The notes under the pieces: model-generated
Told to the model about the DNA's origin: nothing
The model's database searches: none
What the model saw: the letters and a program-made list of their open reading frames with translations, nothing else
Position numbers and translations under genes: made by a program
Origin: Clostridia bacterium
GTDB lineage: Bacteria > Bacillota > Clostridia > Oscillospirales > CAG-272
Assembly: GCA_900767415.1 (NCBI GenBank)
Contig: CAAFYZ010000042.1
Location: 39,079-103,078 of the forward strand
DNA: 64,000 nucleotides
Direction: 5' to 3'
Shown: positions 52,182 to 59,926 of the stretch, piece by piece
Layout: each line of letters opens with the position of its first letter
Position numbering within the stretch: the first letter of the stretch is position 1

Positions 52182-52213
52182 AAAAAGGCACTTGCGTGAG
52201 CAAGTGCCTTTTT
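52182..52213 (-). terminator. Terminator of tRNA-Leu (GGCACTTGC type)
   Basis: A perfect GGCACTTGC stem has a GTGA loop and A/T runs. It directly abuts the encoded CCA end of tRNA-Leu and matches the terminator at 25544-25577. Confidence 0.9.
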
Positions 52214-52299
52214 GGTGCCGCCGGTCGGACTCGAACCGACATGGGGTTGCCCCCGACAGATTTTGAGTCTGTTGCGTCTGCCAATTTCGCCACGGCGGC
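52213..52299 (-). tRNA. tRNA-Leu (CAA)
   Basis: The acceptor GCCGCCG pairs with CGGCGGC, followed by A and an encoded CCA. The D-arm TGGCGAAATTGGCAGACGC is leucine-like. The anticodon stem is ACAGA/TCTGT with loop CTCAAAA, giving anticodon CAA. A long variable arm (CGGGGGCAACCCCAT) marks a class II tRNA, and the T-arm GGTTCGAGTCC is normal. Confidence 0.95.
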
Positions 52300-52323
52300 G
52301 CAGGAATCGGTGAAGACTGTTCA

Positions 52324-52352
52324 AGTATAGCACACTTTATCGAAAAAATCAA
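52324..52352 (-). promoter_or_regulatory. Promoter of tRNA-Leu
   Basis: On the minus strand TTGATT (52352-52347) and TATACT (52329-52324) have a 17-nt spacer, 24 nt before the mature 5' end. Confidence 0.8.
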
Positions 52353-52381
52353 TATCTTTTTTCAAAAATCAGAAAAAAGGA

Positions 52382-52410
52382 TTGTATTTGCGCGCGTTTT
52401 ATAGTATAAT
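52382..52410 (+). promoter_or_regulatory. Promoter of the 52438 operon
   Basis: TTGTAT (52382-52387) and TATAAT (52405-52410) have a 17-nt spacer. Only 27 nt separate it from the first start codon. It is divergent from the tRNA-Leu promoter. Confidence 0.75.
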
Positions 52411-52437
52411 GAAAAAGAAAAGAAAGGGGGGGACGGT

Positions 52438-53382
52438 GTGCACAGAGACGAGTCGGCCTGTTCATCGGACAGAGTCATAAAAGAGAATCTTGCCGCTTTG
52501 CAAAAGAAGGAACGCCTGCTTTCGGACGCGCGCATCGCGGAACTTTCTTTCCTTGCCGATCGGGCGGCGGATCGATATGTCGAACTTCTTCGCGACGGCA
52601 TGGATCTTTACGAGATCCTTGCGCTGACGGCGGAAGAGACCCCCCTTTGCGACCACACGCAGCCACCGCGGGACGCACGGGAAGAGACGCGTCTCTCCTT
52701 TCGGACGGCGTATGATCGGGCGGTCTTTACCGACCTTTGGATCGAAAAACTTGCCGAAAGAAAGATATATCCCGCCGAGGCGGATTTCCTCCCGACCAAA
52801 GAGCCGCCCGAGACCTTCACCTATGTCAGGAACGCCTATGCCGACGAGGCATACGACGTCTTTTCCGCCGAATTTTCCGATCCCCGTGTCCGATATTCGC
52901 AGACCTTCGCCGAGGCGGTGAAGGGGGTACTCGCCGGGGAGTACGGATACTGTCTTCTGCCGCTTGCGGAGAAGGGAGGCGTCCGTCTGTCTTCCGTGAC
53001 CGATCTTCTGGTTCGCAACGATCTGAAGATTGCCTCGGTTACGCCCGTTTTCGGCTTTTCCGGGGACGCGGAACTCTGGTATGCGCTCGTCTCGCGCACC
53101 TTCCGTGTGCCGAAAGTGCGCGCGGAAGACGACCGATACCTCGAGATCCGCTGTTCGGAAGAGGAGGGGGATACGCTCGCGGCACTCCTGACCGCGGCGG
53201 AGGTGTTCGATACGACGCTTTACCGCGTGCATACCGTAACGCGGCGGGAAGGGGAAGAAAACGGGGTTTTCTATACCGCCGTCTTCCGTACGGAGGGGAA
53301 GAGCTTTGCGGGGTTTCTCGCCTATCTTACCATGTATACCCGCACGTATGTCCCGGTCGGGATTTACAGAAATCTGGAATAG
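52438..53382 (+). CDS. Degenerate prephenate-dehydratase-like protein
   Basis: This 314-aa protein starts at GTG with GGGGGG upstream. It begins with a helical segment resembling a chorismate-mutase-like helix (about residues 10-60). The middle (about 130-220) follows the prephenate dehydratase layout: YSQTFAEAVKGVLAGEYGY, LLPLAEKGGVRLSSVTDLL and LKIASVTPVF. The N-terminal catalytic lobe and the TRF-type catalytic motif are not seen. The C-terminal 80 residues fit an ACT-like regulatory domain (EGDTLAALLTAAEVFD, KSFAGFLAYLTMYTRT). I infer a non-catalytic or altered relative, perhaps sensing an aromatic amino acid. It is probably first in operon with the TSCPD gene. Confidence 0.55.
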   Translation: MHRDESACSSDRVIKENLAALQKKERLLSDARIAELSFLADRAADRYVELLRDGMDLYEILALTAEETPLCDHTQPPRDAREETRLSFRTAYDRAVFTDLWIEKLAERKIYPAEADFLPTKEPPETFTYVRNAYADEAYDVFSAEFSDPRVRYSQTFAEAVKGVLAGEYGYCLLPLAEKGGVRLSSVTDLLVRNDLKIASVTPVFGFSGDAELWYALVSRTFRVPKVRAEDDRYLEIRCSEEEGDTLAALLTAAEVFDTTLYRVHTVTRREGEENGVFYTAVFRTEGKSFAGFLAYLTMYTRTYVPVGIYRNLE

Positions 53383-53386
53383 ACCG

Positions 53387-53405
53387 CTTTGCCGATCCGG
53401 CAAAG
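53387..53405 (+). promoter_or_regulatory. Intercistronic hairpin
   Basis: A perfect 8-bp stem CTTTGCCG/CGGCAAAG has an ATC loop. No T run follows, so it is not a clear terminator. It lies between the dehydratase-like and TSCPD genes. Confidence 0.5.
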
Positions 53406-53453
53406 AGAGAATATCATAAGGATGCCGCCCCGGCGGTAAAAGAAAGGATTTTT

Positions 53454-53711
53454 ATGAAAAAGCACATTGAGTACAAAACCCACGGGACCTGCTCCCGCAT
53501 GATCGTCGTCGATGTAGAGGACGGCGTTGTCACCGACTGCGCGTTCGTCGGCGGCTGCCCCGGCAACACGCTCGGCGTTGCCGCTCTGGTGAAGGGAAAA
53601 CGCGTCGAAGACGTCATCGCGCTCCTCGACGGCATCCGTTGCGGGACGAAGAGTACGTCCTGCCCGGATCAGCTGGCGCAGGCACTGAAAACCGCATTGG
53701 AAGAAGAATAA
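53454..53711 (+). CDS. TSCPD-domain protein (TIGR03905 type)
   Basis: This 85-aa protein has paired cysteines (GTCSRM, GGCPGN, IRCGTKSTSCPDQLAQAL) ending in the TSCPD motif also found at the end of vitamin B12-dependent ribonucleotide reductases. The stand-alone form is common in Clostridia, with unknown function. The ATG at 53454 follows AAAGG. A longer open frame upstream overlaps the previous gene and is not real. Confidence 0.88.
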   Translation: MKKHIEYKTHGTCSRMIVVDVEDGVVTDCAFVGGCPGNTLGVAALVKGKRVEDVIALLDGIRCGTKSTSCPDQLAQALKTALEEE

Positions 53712-53764
53712 GTAAAGAATTATTTGCAGAATAACCAAACAAGAAGAAAGAAAGGAAACGGTGT

Positions 53765-55489
53765 ATGTATCAGAAAGAATTTGAACGTTGGCTGACCTCC
53801 GATGCGCTGACGGAAGAAGAAAAGGCAGAACTTTTCGCCATCCGGGAGGACGAGGAGGCGAAGGCACTTCGCTTTACCGCGCCGATGGACTTCGGCACGG
53901 CGGGTCTTCGCTCTACCATGGATATGGGGATCGGGTGCATGAACCGCTTTACCGTGGCGCAGACGACGAGAGGCATTGCCGCTCTGATCCGTGAGGCGCA
54001 CGGGGAGAGCCGCGGCGCCGCCATCGCATACGACTCGCGCAACCATTCCGAAGAGTTCGCGAAGGTCGCGGCGTGCGTTCTTGCCGCCGCGGGCATCCGT
54101 GTCGCCATATTCGACGGTCTGCGTCCGACGCCCGAGTTGTCCTTCGCGGTGCGTGAGCTTCATGCCGTCGCCGGGATCAACATCACCGCTTCCCATAATC
54201 CGAAGGAATACAACGGCTACAAAGCCTATTGGGAGGACGGCGCTCAGATCGGACCGGAGCAGGCGAAGGTCGTCTCCGCCGAACGGCAGAAATTCGACGT
54301 CCTCGATCTTTCGGGGATTGCCGACTTCGACGAGGCGGTAAAGGACGGGCGGATCACCGTGCTCGGCGAGGCGTTTGACGAGCGGTATCTTTCCGCCGTA
54401 CTTGCCACCGCCGTCGATGAAAACGCCGTGAGAGAGGTCGCCGACGATCTGAAAGTCGTCTACACCCCCCTGCACGGTGCGGGGTATCGCCTTGTGCCGG
54501 AGGTCTTTCGCAGAAGGGGACTTTGCCACCTCTATACGGTGGATGCGCAGATGACGCCAGACGGCAACTTCCCGACGGTGAAAAAGCCGAATCCCGAATA
54601 CGCCGCCGTCTTTACCCTCGGGATCGGGATCGCCGACCGTGTCGGCTCGGACCTGATCGTCGCGACCGACCCCGACTCCGACCGTGTCGGTGTCATGATT
54701 CGCGGAAAAGACGGGAAATTCCTCACCGTGACGGGGAATCAGATGGGCGCGTTGCTCCTCGACTATGTGATCCGCCGCCGCAGAGACCTCGGAAAACTGC
54801 CGAAGGACGCCTATTGTGTCAAGAGTATCGTCTCCACCGACATGGCATATAAGATCGCCTCGGCAAACGGGGTAAAACTTCACGATGTTCTCACCGGATT
54901 CAAGTTCATCGGCGAGGTGATTAAAAATTACGAAAAAGAAGGGAACGCCGACGGCTTCCTTCTCGGATTCGAAGAGAGTTACGGTTATCTGCTCGGTTCT
55001 TACGCCAGAGATAAGGACGCGGTCGAGGCGTCCATGATGATTCTGGAGATGACCGCGTATTATAAGGCGCACGGCATGACGCTTGCCGACGCTCTTGCAA
55101 AACTTTATCGGACGTACGGTCTTTATATGGAAGAGATGATCGACATCTATATGGAGGGTCTTGACGGGATCGAACGCCGTCGTACCGTGATGGCGCATCT
55201 GACGGAATGCCCGCCGAAGGCGTTCGGCGGCGTGCGCGTCGTGAAGACCGGCGACTATAAGCGTGCGACGATCACCGACCTTGCCACGGGGAAGACAGAG
55301 CCGACGGGGATGCCCTCTTCCGAAGTCCTGTATTACACATTGGAAAACGACGATAAGATCGTTGTCCGTCCCTCCGGCACGGAACCGAAAATCAAAATTT
55401 ATATTCTTGCCCACGGCGAGAGCGAGGCGTCTTTGAAGGCGAAGATCGCATCCTATGCCGCCGACGCCAAAGCAGAAATGGGAGTTTAA
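53765..55489 (+). CDS. pgcA: Phosphoglucomutase (alpha-D-phosphohexomutase family)
   Basis: This 574-aa enzyme interconverts glucose-1-phosphate and glucose-6-phosphate. The active-site serine motif is NITASHNPKEYNGYKAYW, the magnesium loop is DPDSDRVG, the sugar-binding region is GFEESYGYL, and the phosphate loop is RPSGTEPKIKIYI at the C-terminus. Its length and the N-terminal FGTAGLR fit the PgcA-type of Bacillota. AAGAAAGGAAA precedes the ATG. It lies 21 nt before lepA. Confidence 0.93.
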   Translation: MYQKEFERWLTSDALTEEEKAELFAIREDEEAKALRFTAPMDFGTAGLRSTMDMGIGCMNRFTVAQTTRGIAALIREAHGESRGAAIAYDSRNHSEEFAKVAACVLAAAGIRVAIFDGLRPTPELSFAVRELHAVAGINITASHNPKEYNGYKAYWEDGAQIGPEQAKVVSAERQKFDVLDLSGIADFDEAVKDGRITVLGEAFDERYLSAVLATAVDENAVREVADDLKVVYTPLHGAGYRLVPEVFRRRGLCHLYTVDAQMTPDGNFPTVKKPNPEYAAVFTLGIGIADRVGSDLIVATDPDSDRVGVMIRGKDGKFLTVTGNQMGALLLDYVIRRRRDLGKLPKDAYCVKSIVSTDMAYKIASANGVKLHDVLTGFKFIGEVIKNYEKEGNADGFLLGFEESYGYLLGSYARDKDAVEASMMILEMTAYYKAHGMTLADALAKLYRTYGLYMEEMIDIYMEGLDGIERRRTVMAHLTECPPKAFGGVRVVKTGDYKRATITDLATGKTEPTGMPSSEVLYYTLENDDKIVVRPSGTEPKIKIYILAHGESEASLKAKIASYAADAKAEMGV

Positions 55490-55510
55490 GCCCGAAAGGA
55501 CGCAAAAACC

Positions 55511-57325
55511 GTGACGGATAAGCAAAAACACATCAGAAATTTTTCTATCATCGCACACATCGACCACGGAAAATCCACGCTTGCCGACCGCATTCTCGAA
55601 AAGACGCGGACGGTTGCCACGCGGGATATGGAAGAGCAGGTGCTCGACAATATGGACTTGGAGCGCGAGCGCGGGATCACCATCAAGGCGCGCGCCGTCA
55701 AACTCTGCTACACCGCGAAAAACGGAGAGGATTACGAATTCAATCTGATCGACACCCCGGGTCACGTCGACTTCGGGTACGAGGTCTCCCGCTCTCTGCA
55801 GGCGTGCGAAGGCGCGCTCCTCGTCGTGGACGCGACGCAGGGCGTGGAGGCGCAGACACTGGCGAACGCCTATCTCGCGATCGATAACAACATCGAGATT
55901 CTCCCGGTCATCAACAAGATCGATCTTGCCTCCGCCGACGTGGAAAATACGCGGCGGGAGATCGAAGATATCATCGGCATTCCCGCCGAAGACTGTCCCG
56001 CCGTCTCGGCAAAGGCAGGATTGAATATCGAGGACGTGCTCGAAAAGGTCGTGACCGATATTCCCGCACCGAAAGGGGACAGAGACGCACCGCTCAAATG
56101 TCTGATCTTCGATTCGCACTATGACCCGTATCTCGGCGTCGTGGTGTATATCCGCGTGGTGGACGGCGCGGTGAAGGCGGGAGACAGGATCCGTCTGATG
56201 TCGACGGGTGCCGTCTTCGACGTCGTTGAGGTCGGCAGTATGTTGCCGTTCGGACTGCAGAAAGAAGAGATTCTGGAGGCGGGCGACGTCGGCTATCTCA
56301 CGGCGAGCATCAAGACGGTCGGCGACACCCGCGTCGGCGATACCGTGACGACGGCGGAAAACGGTGCAAAAGAGCCGCTCCCCGGCTTCCGTGAGGTGCA
56401 CCCCATGGTCTATTCGGGGATCTATCCCGCCGACGGTGCGCGCTACGGCGATCTGCGCGACGCTTTGGAAAAACTGCAGCTTAATGATGCCGCCTTGGTG
56501 TATGAGCCGGAGACGTCCGTCGCCCTCGGCTTCGGGTTCCGTTGCGGATTCCTCGGACTTTTGCATATGGAGATCATCGAGGAGCGGCTGGAGAGGGAAT
56601 TCAATCTCGATCTGATCACGACGGCACCGTCCGTTATTTACAAAGTGGATCTCCGCTCGGGAGAGACGCTGACGATCGACAACCCGTCGAAATTCCCCGA
56701 TCCGGATGCGATACAGACCGCCTATGAGCCGATCATGAAGGCGACGGTCATCACGCCGAGTGCCTATATCGGCGGGATCATGGATCTCTGTCAGGAACGC
56801 CGCGGCGTCTTCGTCGATATGAAATACATCGACACCGACCGTGCGGAACTGCACTATGAGTTGCCGCTCAACGAGATCATCTACGACTTTTTCGACGCGC
56901 TGAAGAGCCGCTCGAAGGGCTATGCGTCGTTAGACTATGAATTAAAAGAATATCGCCCGTCAAAACTGGTAAAACTCGATTTTCTCCTGAACGGAGAACA
57001 GGTCGACGCGCTCTCTTTTATCGTCTTCGAAGAGCGTGCCTATGGCAGAGCGCGCAAGATCGCGGAGCGGCTGAAAGAGAATATCCCGCGCCAGCTGTTT
57101 GAAATTCCGATTCAGGCGTCCGTCGGGTCGAAGATCATTGCCCGCGAGACGGTAAAGGCCATGCGCAAGGACGTCCTTGCCAAGTGTTACGGCGGCGATA
57201 TTACACGAAAGAAGAAACTGCTCGAAAAGCAGAAGGAAGGAAAGAAGAAGATGCGGAAGCTCGGCAGTGTCGAGGTGACACCCGAGGCGTTCATGGCGGT
57301 TCTGAAACTGGACGATGAATCCTGA
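55511..57325 (+). CDS. lepA: Elongation factor 4 (LepA)
   Basis: This 604-aa translational GTPase has G1 [13 protein letters not shown], the switch [14 protein letters not shown]3 DTPGHVDF and G4 NKIDL. The LepA-specific C-terminal domain includes [20 protein letters not shown] and the late [19 protein letters not shown]. It helps stalled ribosomes on the membrane or cytosol. The start is GTG. Its 3' end overlaps hemW by 11 bases, a conserved gene pair. Confidence 0.96.
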   Translation: MTDKQKHIRNFSIIAHIDHGKSTLADRILEKTRTVATRDMEEQVLDNMDLERERGITIKARAVKLCYTAKNGEDYEFNLIDTPGHVDFGYEVSRSLQACEGALLVVDATQGVEAQTLANAYLAIDNNIEILPVINKIDLASADVENTRREIEDIIGIPAEDCPAVSAKAGLNIEDVLEKVVTDIPAPKGDRDAPLKCLIFDSHYDPYLGVVVYIRVVDGAVKAGDRIRLMSTGAVFDVVEVGSMLPFGLQKEEILEAGDVGYLTASIKTVGDTRVGDTVTTAENGAKEPLPGFREVHPMVYSGIYPADGARYGDLRDALEKLQLNDAALVYEPETSVALGFGFRCGFLGLLHMEIIEERLEREFNLDLITTAPSVIYKVDLRSGETLTIDNPSKFPDPDAIQTAYEPIMKATVITPSAYIGGIMDLCQERRGVFVDMKYIDTDRAELHYELPLNEIIYDFFDALKSRSKGYASLDYELKEYRPSKLVKLDFLLNGEQVDALSFIVFEERAYGRARKIAERLKENIPRQLFEIPIQASVGSKIIARETVKAMRKDVLAKCYGGDITRKKKLLEKQKEGKKKMRKLGSVEVTPEAFMAVLKLDDES

Positions 57326-58439
57326 TACGATCGGACTCTATGTCCATATTCCTTTTTGCAAAAAGAAATGCAATTATTGCGATTTTTGCTCCTTCGCAGG
57401 GCTTGATCCGTCGCTGCGCGCGGGGTATCTTCGCGCGCTCTCCGAGGAGATCGCATCTTACGGAGGAGAAGAGCATCCGCCCGTCGACACCGTCTTTCTC
57501 GGCGGCGGCACGCCTTCTCTTTTGACACCTGTTGAGATCGCCGACCTGTTTGCCGCCCTGCGGAAGATCTTTCACCTTCTCCCGGACGCCGAGATCACGG
57601 CAGAGGCGAACCCCGGGACGCTCGACAGAGAAAAGATCGACGCCTTTTGCCGCGCGGGGGTGAACCGCCTCAGCATCGGACTTCAGTCGGTGCATGAGAG
57701 CGAGCTTCGCACCCTCGGGAGAATCCACTCTTATGCGGATTTTCTCGACGCCTACCGCCTCGCGAAGGCGGGCGGGATCGAAAACATCGGAGTCGACCTC
57801 ATGTATGCTTTTCCCGGGCAGACGCCCGCTTCTTTTCATGAGACGCTGGATATCGTCGCGTCGCTTGCCCCCTCGCACATCTCCGCCTACGGGCTGATCG
57901 TGGAGGACGGCACGCCTTTCGGCGAGAGAAGGGGAACGCTTATCCTCCCGGACGAGGACGAGGAGATCGCCATGTACGACGACGCCTGCCGTACTCTCGC
58001 CACGGCGGGGTATCGGCATTACGAAGTGTCGAACTATGCTTTGCCGGGGCGCGAGTGCCGCCACAATCTGCGCTATTGGCACGAAGAGGAATATATCGGC
58101 TTCGGCGTCTCTGCGCACTCCTATTATCGGGGAGAGCGATTTGCCACTTCCCGTGATATTCTCGCCTATTCCGAAGGAAAATGTAAACAATTGCCTACAA
58201 AAGAGCATATAGATGAAGAAAATGAAGCGGAAGAATATACAATGCTTGCACTCAGAACCGCGGAAGGGATTGACCTTTCTTTGTATCAAAAGCGGTTTTC
58301 CCGTTCCTTTCTCGAAGGAAGGGAAGAGAGCGTCGCCCGCTTTGTTTCCTTGGGGCTTGCCACTCTTTCACGCACGCATTTTGCTTTGAGCGAGCGCGGA
58401 TTCTATGTCGGCAACACATTGACGGCAGAACTTTTATAA
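57315..58439 (+). CDS. hemW: Radical SAM heme chaperone HemW
   Basis: This 374-aa protein begins [17 protein letters not shown], with the CX3CX2C radical SAM iron-sulfur motif. It also has [16 protein letters not shown] and [15 protein letters not shown], all typical of the HemN/HemW family. The CX3CX2CX-Asp/Phe pattern and the position after lepA favour HemW, which inserts heme into proteins, over the oxygen-independent coproporphyrinogen dehydrogenase. Confidence 0.93.
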   Translation: MNPDTIGLYVHIPFCKKKCNYCDFCSFAGLDPSLRAGYLRALSEEIASYGGEEHPPVDTVFLGGGTPSLLTPVEIADLFAALRKIFHLLPDAEITAEANPGTLDREKIDAFCRAGVNRLSIGLQSVHESELRTLGRIHSYADFLDAYRLAKAGGIENIGVDLMYAFPGQTPASFHETLDIVASLAPSHISAYGLIVEDGTPFGERRGTLILPDEDEEIAMYDDACRTLATAGYRHYEVSNYALPGRECRHNLRYWHEEEYIGFGVSAHSYYRGERFATSRDILAYSEGKCKQLPTKEHIDEENEAEEYTMLALRTAEGIDLSLYQKRFSRSFLEGREESVARFVSLGLATLSRTHFALSERGFYVGNTLTAELL

Positions 58440-58477
58440 CCATTTGTAAATTCCTCTGAAACTTCATGAAAAAGCCC

Positions 58478-58506
58478 TTGACAATCGCCTTGTCTTCGGT
58501 TACAAT
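58478..58506 (+). promoter_or_regulatory. Sigma-A promoter of the DUF1292 gene
   Basis: TTGACA (58478-58483) and TACAAT (58501-58506) have a 17-nt spacer. Confidence 0.88.
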
Positions 58507-58539
58507 AAAAGTACAAACAACAGTTGGGAGAGTATCGAA

Positions 58540-58854
58540 ATGCAGGACAATCTTGAAAACGAAAACGTAAACGCGCCGGAAGAGACGGACGAGGCACCTG
58601 TCTTTACGCTGGTTGACGAAGAGACGGGCGAAGAGCGTGACTTTGTTCTTCTTGCCGAAGGCACGATCGACGAAAAACTTTATTATGCACTTGCCGATGC
58701 ACAGGACGAGGAGAGCGAAGAATATGTGATCCTCCGCGTCACCGAAGACGGCGAAGACCTTCTGCTCGAAAGTGTCGATGACGACGATGAGTTCGAGCGC
58801 GCCGAAGACTATTTCAACGATCTCTTTTTCAGTGAAGTCGATTACGACGAATAA
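58540..58854 (+). CDS. DUF1292 family acidic protein
   Basis: This 104-aa, very acidic protein has the DUF1292 core: FTLVDEETGEERDFVLLAEG, KLYYALADAQDEE and EYVILRVTEDGEDLLLESV. The function is unknown; it is widespread in Bacillota, often near ruvX or fur-type genes. GGGAG lies upstream. It has its own promoter and is followed directly by a structured RNA gene. Confidence 0.92.
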   Translation: MQDNLENENVNAPEETDEAPVFTLVDEETGEERDFVLLAEGTIDEKLYYALADAQDEESEEYVILRVTEDGEDLLLESVDDDDEFERAEDYFNDLFFSEVDYDE

Positions 58855-58859
58855 TCCGA

Positions 58860-59045
58860 ACAAGAACCTGCGTGGTGCGTGATATTGTGATATTTGGACC
58901 TACGCTTATAAAAAGGGAATCCGGACTTCCGTCTCGGGTATGCAGGTCTCCCGCGCGGGGCTGTCTTTGTACCCCCCGTCAGCGGATGTTGAAAGCGCAA
59001 TGTTACGGAGAGGATACCCACCTGTACGAACAGGGTTAAAAGTTT
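58860..59045 (+). ncRNA. ssrS: Probable 6S RNA
   Basis: This stretch of about 185 nt has no reading frame but folds. The 5' end AACCTGCGTGGTG (from 58865) pairs, with bulges, with the 3' end CACCTGTACGAACAGGGTT (to 59037), which is the closing stem of a 6S RNA. Inside is an open middle (GCGTGATATTGTGATATTTGG on one strand) and an arm where GGACCT pairs with AGGTCT. 6S RNA mimics an open promoter and binds RNA polymerase. A terminator follows at 59071. The call rests on shape, length and general resemblance only. Confidence 0.5.
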
Positions 59046-59070
59046 GCTTTACACGGCCATGCGGGGATTG

Positions 59071-59104
59071 AAAAAAGGCACTTTCGCGAGAAAGTGCCTT
59101 TTTT
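59071..59104 (+). terminator. Terminator of the RNA gene (GGCACTTTC type)
   Basis: A 9-bp stem GGCACTTTC/GAAAGTGCC has a GCGA loop flanked by A6 and T6 runs. It is a variant of the stems at 25544 and 52182. Confidence 0.92.
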
Positions 59105-59110
59105 CATCGC

Positions 59111-59229
59111 TCCGAATTCCTTGCTCACAAGGAATTCGGAGTATTTCACTTTCTGCGAAGCAGAAAATTTCACAATGTGCCGAGCACATTATTTCACATT
59201 CGACAGCGTCGAATATTTCACTTTTTCAC
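59111..59229. repeat. Array of hairpins spaced by ATTTCAC, 24-nt period
   Basis: A 12-bp hairpin (59111-59122 with 59129-59140) is followed by three units of exactly 24 nt starting at 59150, 59174 and 59198. Each has a 7-bp perfect stem, a 3-nt loop and the linker ATTTCAC. The stems differ in sequence (TTTCTGC, AATGTGC, ATTCGAC) while pairing is kept, and TTTCAC also precedes the first unit (59144) and follows the last (59216, 59224). Compensatory stem changes imply that the folded shape and the single-stranded linker are what matters. No function is known to me. Confidence 0.85.
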
Positions 59230-59281
59230 CACGCTTTGCCTCCGCGAACACTTTTTCGCGCCGTTTTCGCTCGCTCCCATC

Positions 59282-59316
59282 GTAGGGGTCGGCGCCCCCG
59301 ACGACCCGCAACGCTC
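59282..59316. repeat. Direct repeat copy 1 (GTAGGGGTCGGCGCC...)
   Basis: This 35-nt element ends CGACGACCCGCAACGCTC. A near-identical copy lies at 59535-59570. Each can fold through GGGGTCGG and its complement. The two copies flank the inverted pair at 59363-59409 and 59453-59500. Confidence 0.8.
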
Positions 59317-59362
59317 CTTCTCCCGTCACCCTCCGTCAGCATATCAACCTTCGCTCTCCTTT

Positions 59363-59409
59363 GCCTTCTCCTGTCGGAGAAGGGGGACCGCGTAGCGGTG
59401 GATGAGGAG
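59363..59409 (-). repeat. Inverted intergenic repeat, copy A
   Basis: The complement of this 47-nt element matches copy B at 59453-59500 at both ends (CTCATCC, CCTTCTCC and GGAGAAGGC). The inner hairpin differs: ACCGC/GCGGT here and CAGCC/GGCTG in copy B, both paired. This resembles short repeat elements scattered between genes in gut Clostridia. Confidence 0.75.
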
Positions 59410-59452
59410 TAATGCGTTACCTTACAGCAAAACCTCGACCGAGGGAGAAAAC

Positions 59453-59500
59453 GCCTCATCCGTCAGCCGTCGGCTGCCACCTTCTCCCACCGGAGAAGGC
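59453..59500 (+). repeat. Inverted intergenic repeat, copy B
   Basis: This 48-nt element runs from GCCTCATCC to GGAGAAGGC with inner hairpins CAGCC/GGCTG and TTCTCC/GGAGAA. It is the inverted partner of copy A. No gene lies between the two. Confidence 0.75.
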
Positions 59501-59534
59501 ATATTTGTACCCCCGCCTGTTCTTGTTTTCCCCT

Positions 59535-59570
59535 GTAGGGGTTGGCGCCCCCCGACGACCCGCAACGCTC
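59535..59570. repeat. Direct repeat copy 2 (GTAGGGGTTGGCGCC...)
   Basis: This 36-nt copy differs from 59282-59316 by C to T in the stem and one extra C. The 3' flanks (CTCTCCCG.. and TTTCGCTCTTC-like) also show partial similarity, so the duplicated unit may be longer. A GCCCGGGG/CCCCACGGGC hairpin follows near 59645-59672. Confidence 0.8.
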
Positions 59571-59855
59571 ACTCTCCCGCCGTCCTTTCGCCTTCGTATC
59601 GACTTTCGCTCTTCGCTCCCCCCTTCCAAACAACATAAAAAACCGCCCGGGGAACCGAACCCCACGGGCGTACGCTATGCGGAAGGGGAGATAAAAATCC
59701 GCTTACCCTTTCAAAGGAGGGCTTTGACGATTTTTGCATATTTTACGATCTTCCGAACGGAAAACGGTCGGGCGCATACCGTCGCAGGATTTTAAGGGAC
59801 GCTTGTACGCATTTTTCGGGACGCGCACTCATATAGTTTTTTCAGAAGGAAAAAA

Positions 59856-59911
59856 GGACTGTCCCGCACAATACAGAGCGAAGAAGACGCTCCGTCGCCG
59901 TGCGACAGTCC
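59856..59911 (+). promoter_or_regulatory. Structured leader element before the Ca2+ ATPase gene
   Basis: GGACTGTCCCGCAC (59856-59869) pairs with GTGCGACAGTCC (59900-59911) with one bulge, around an inner GAGCG/CGCTC hairpin. The GAAGGAG ribosome site lies right after it. It closely resembles the element at 989-1098 before the ABC exporter. Confidence 0.55.
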
Positions 59912-59926
59912 GTGAAGGAGAATCCG

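Noticed and set aside
52737..53453. A long frame upstream of the TSCPD protein
   Set aside because: It overlaps the better-supported dehydratase-like frame in a different phase and has no ribosome site. The TSCPD protein is complete from 53454.
57315..58439. Annotation as oxygen-independent coproporphyrinogen dehydrogenase (HemN)
   Set aside because: The conserved pairing with lepA and the shorter length favour the heme chaperone HemW.
58855..59105. tmRNA, SRP RNA or RNase P RNA instead of 6S
   Set aside because: No tRNA-like ends for tmRNA, no GGAAGGAAGCAGC-type loop for SRP RNA, and far too short for RNase P RNA.
59111..59229. A short CRISPR array
   Set aside because: The repeated part is only ATTTCAC (7 nt) and the variable parts are self-complementary hairpins of 17 nt, not spacers. 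No cas gene is in the window.
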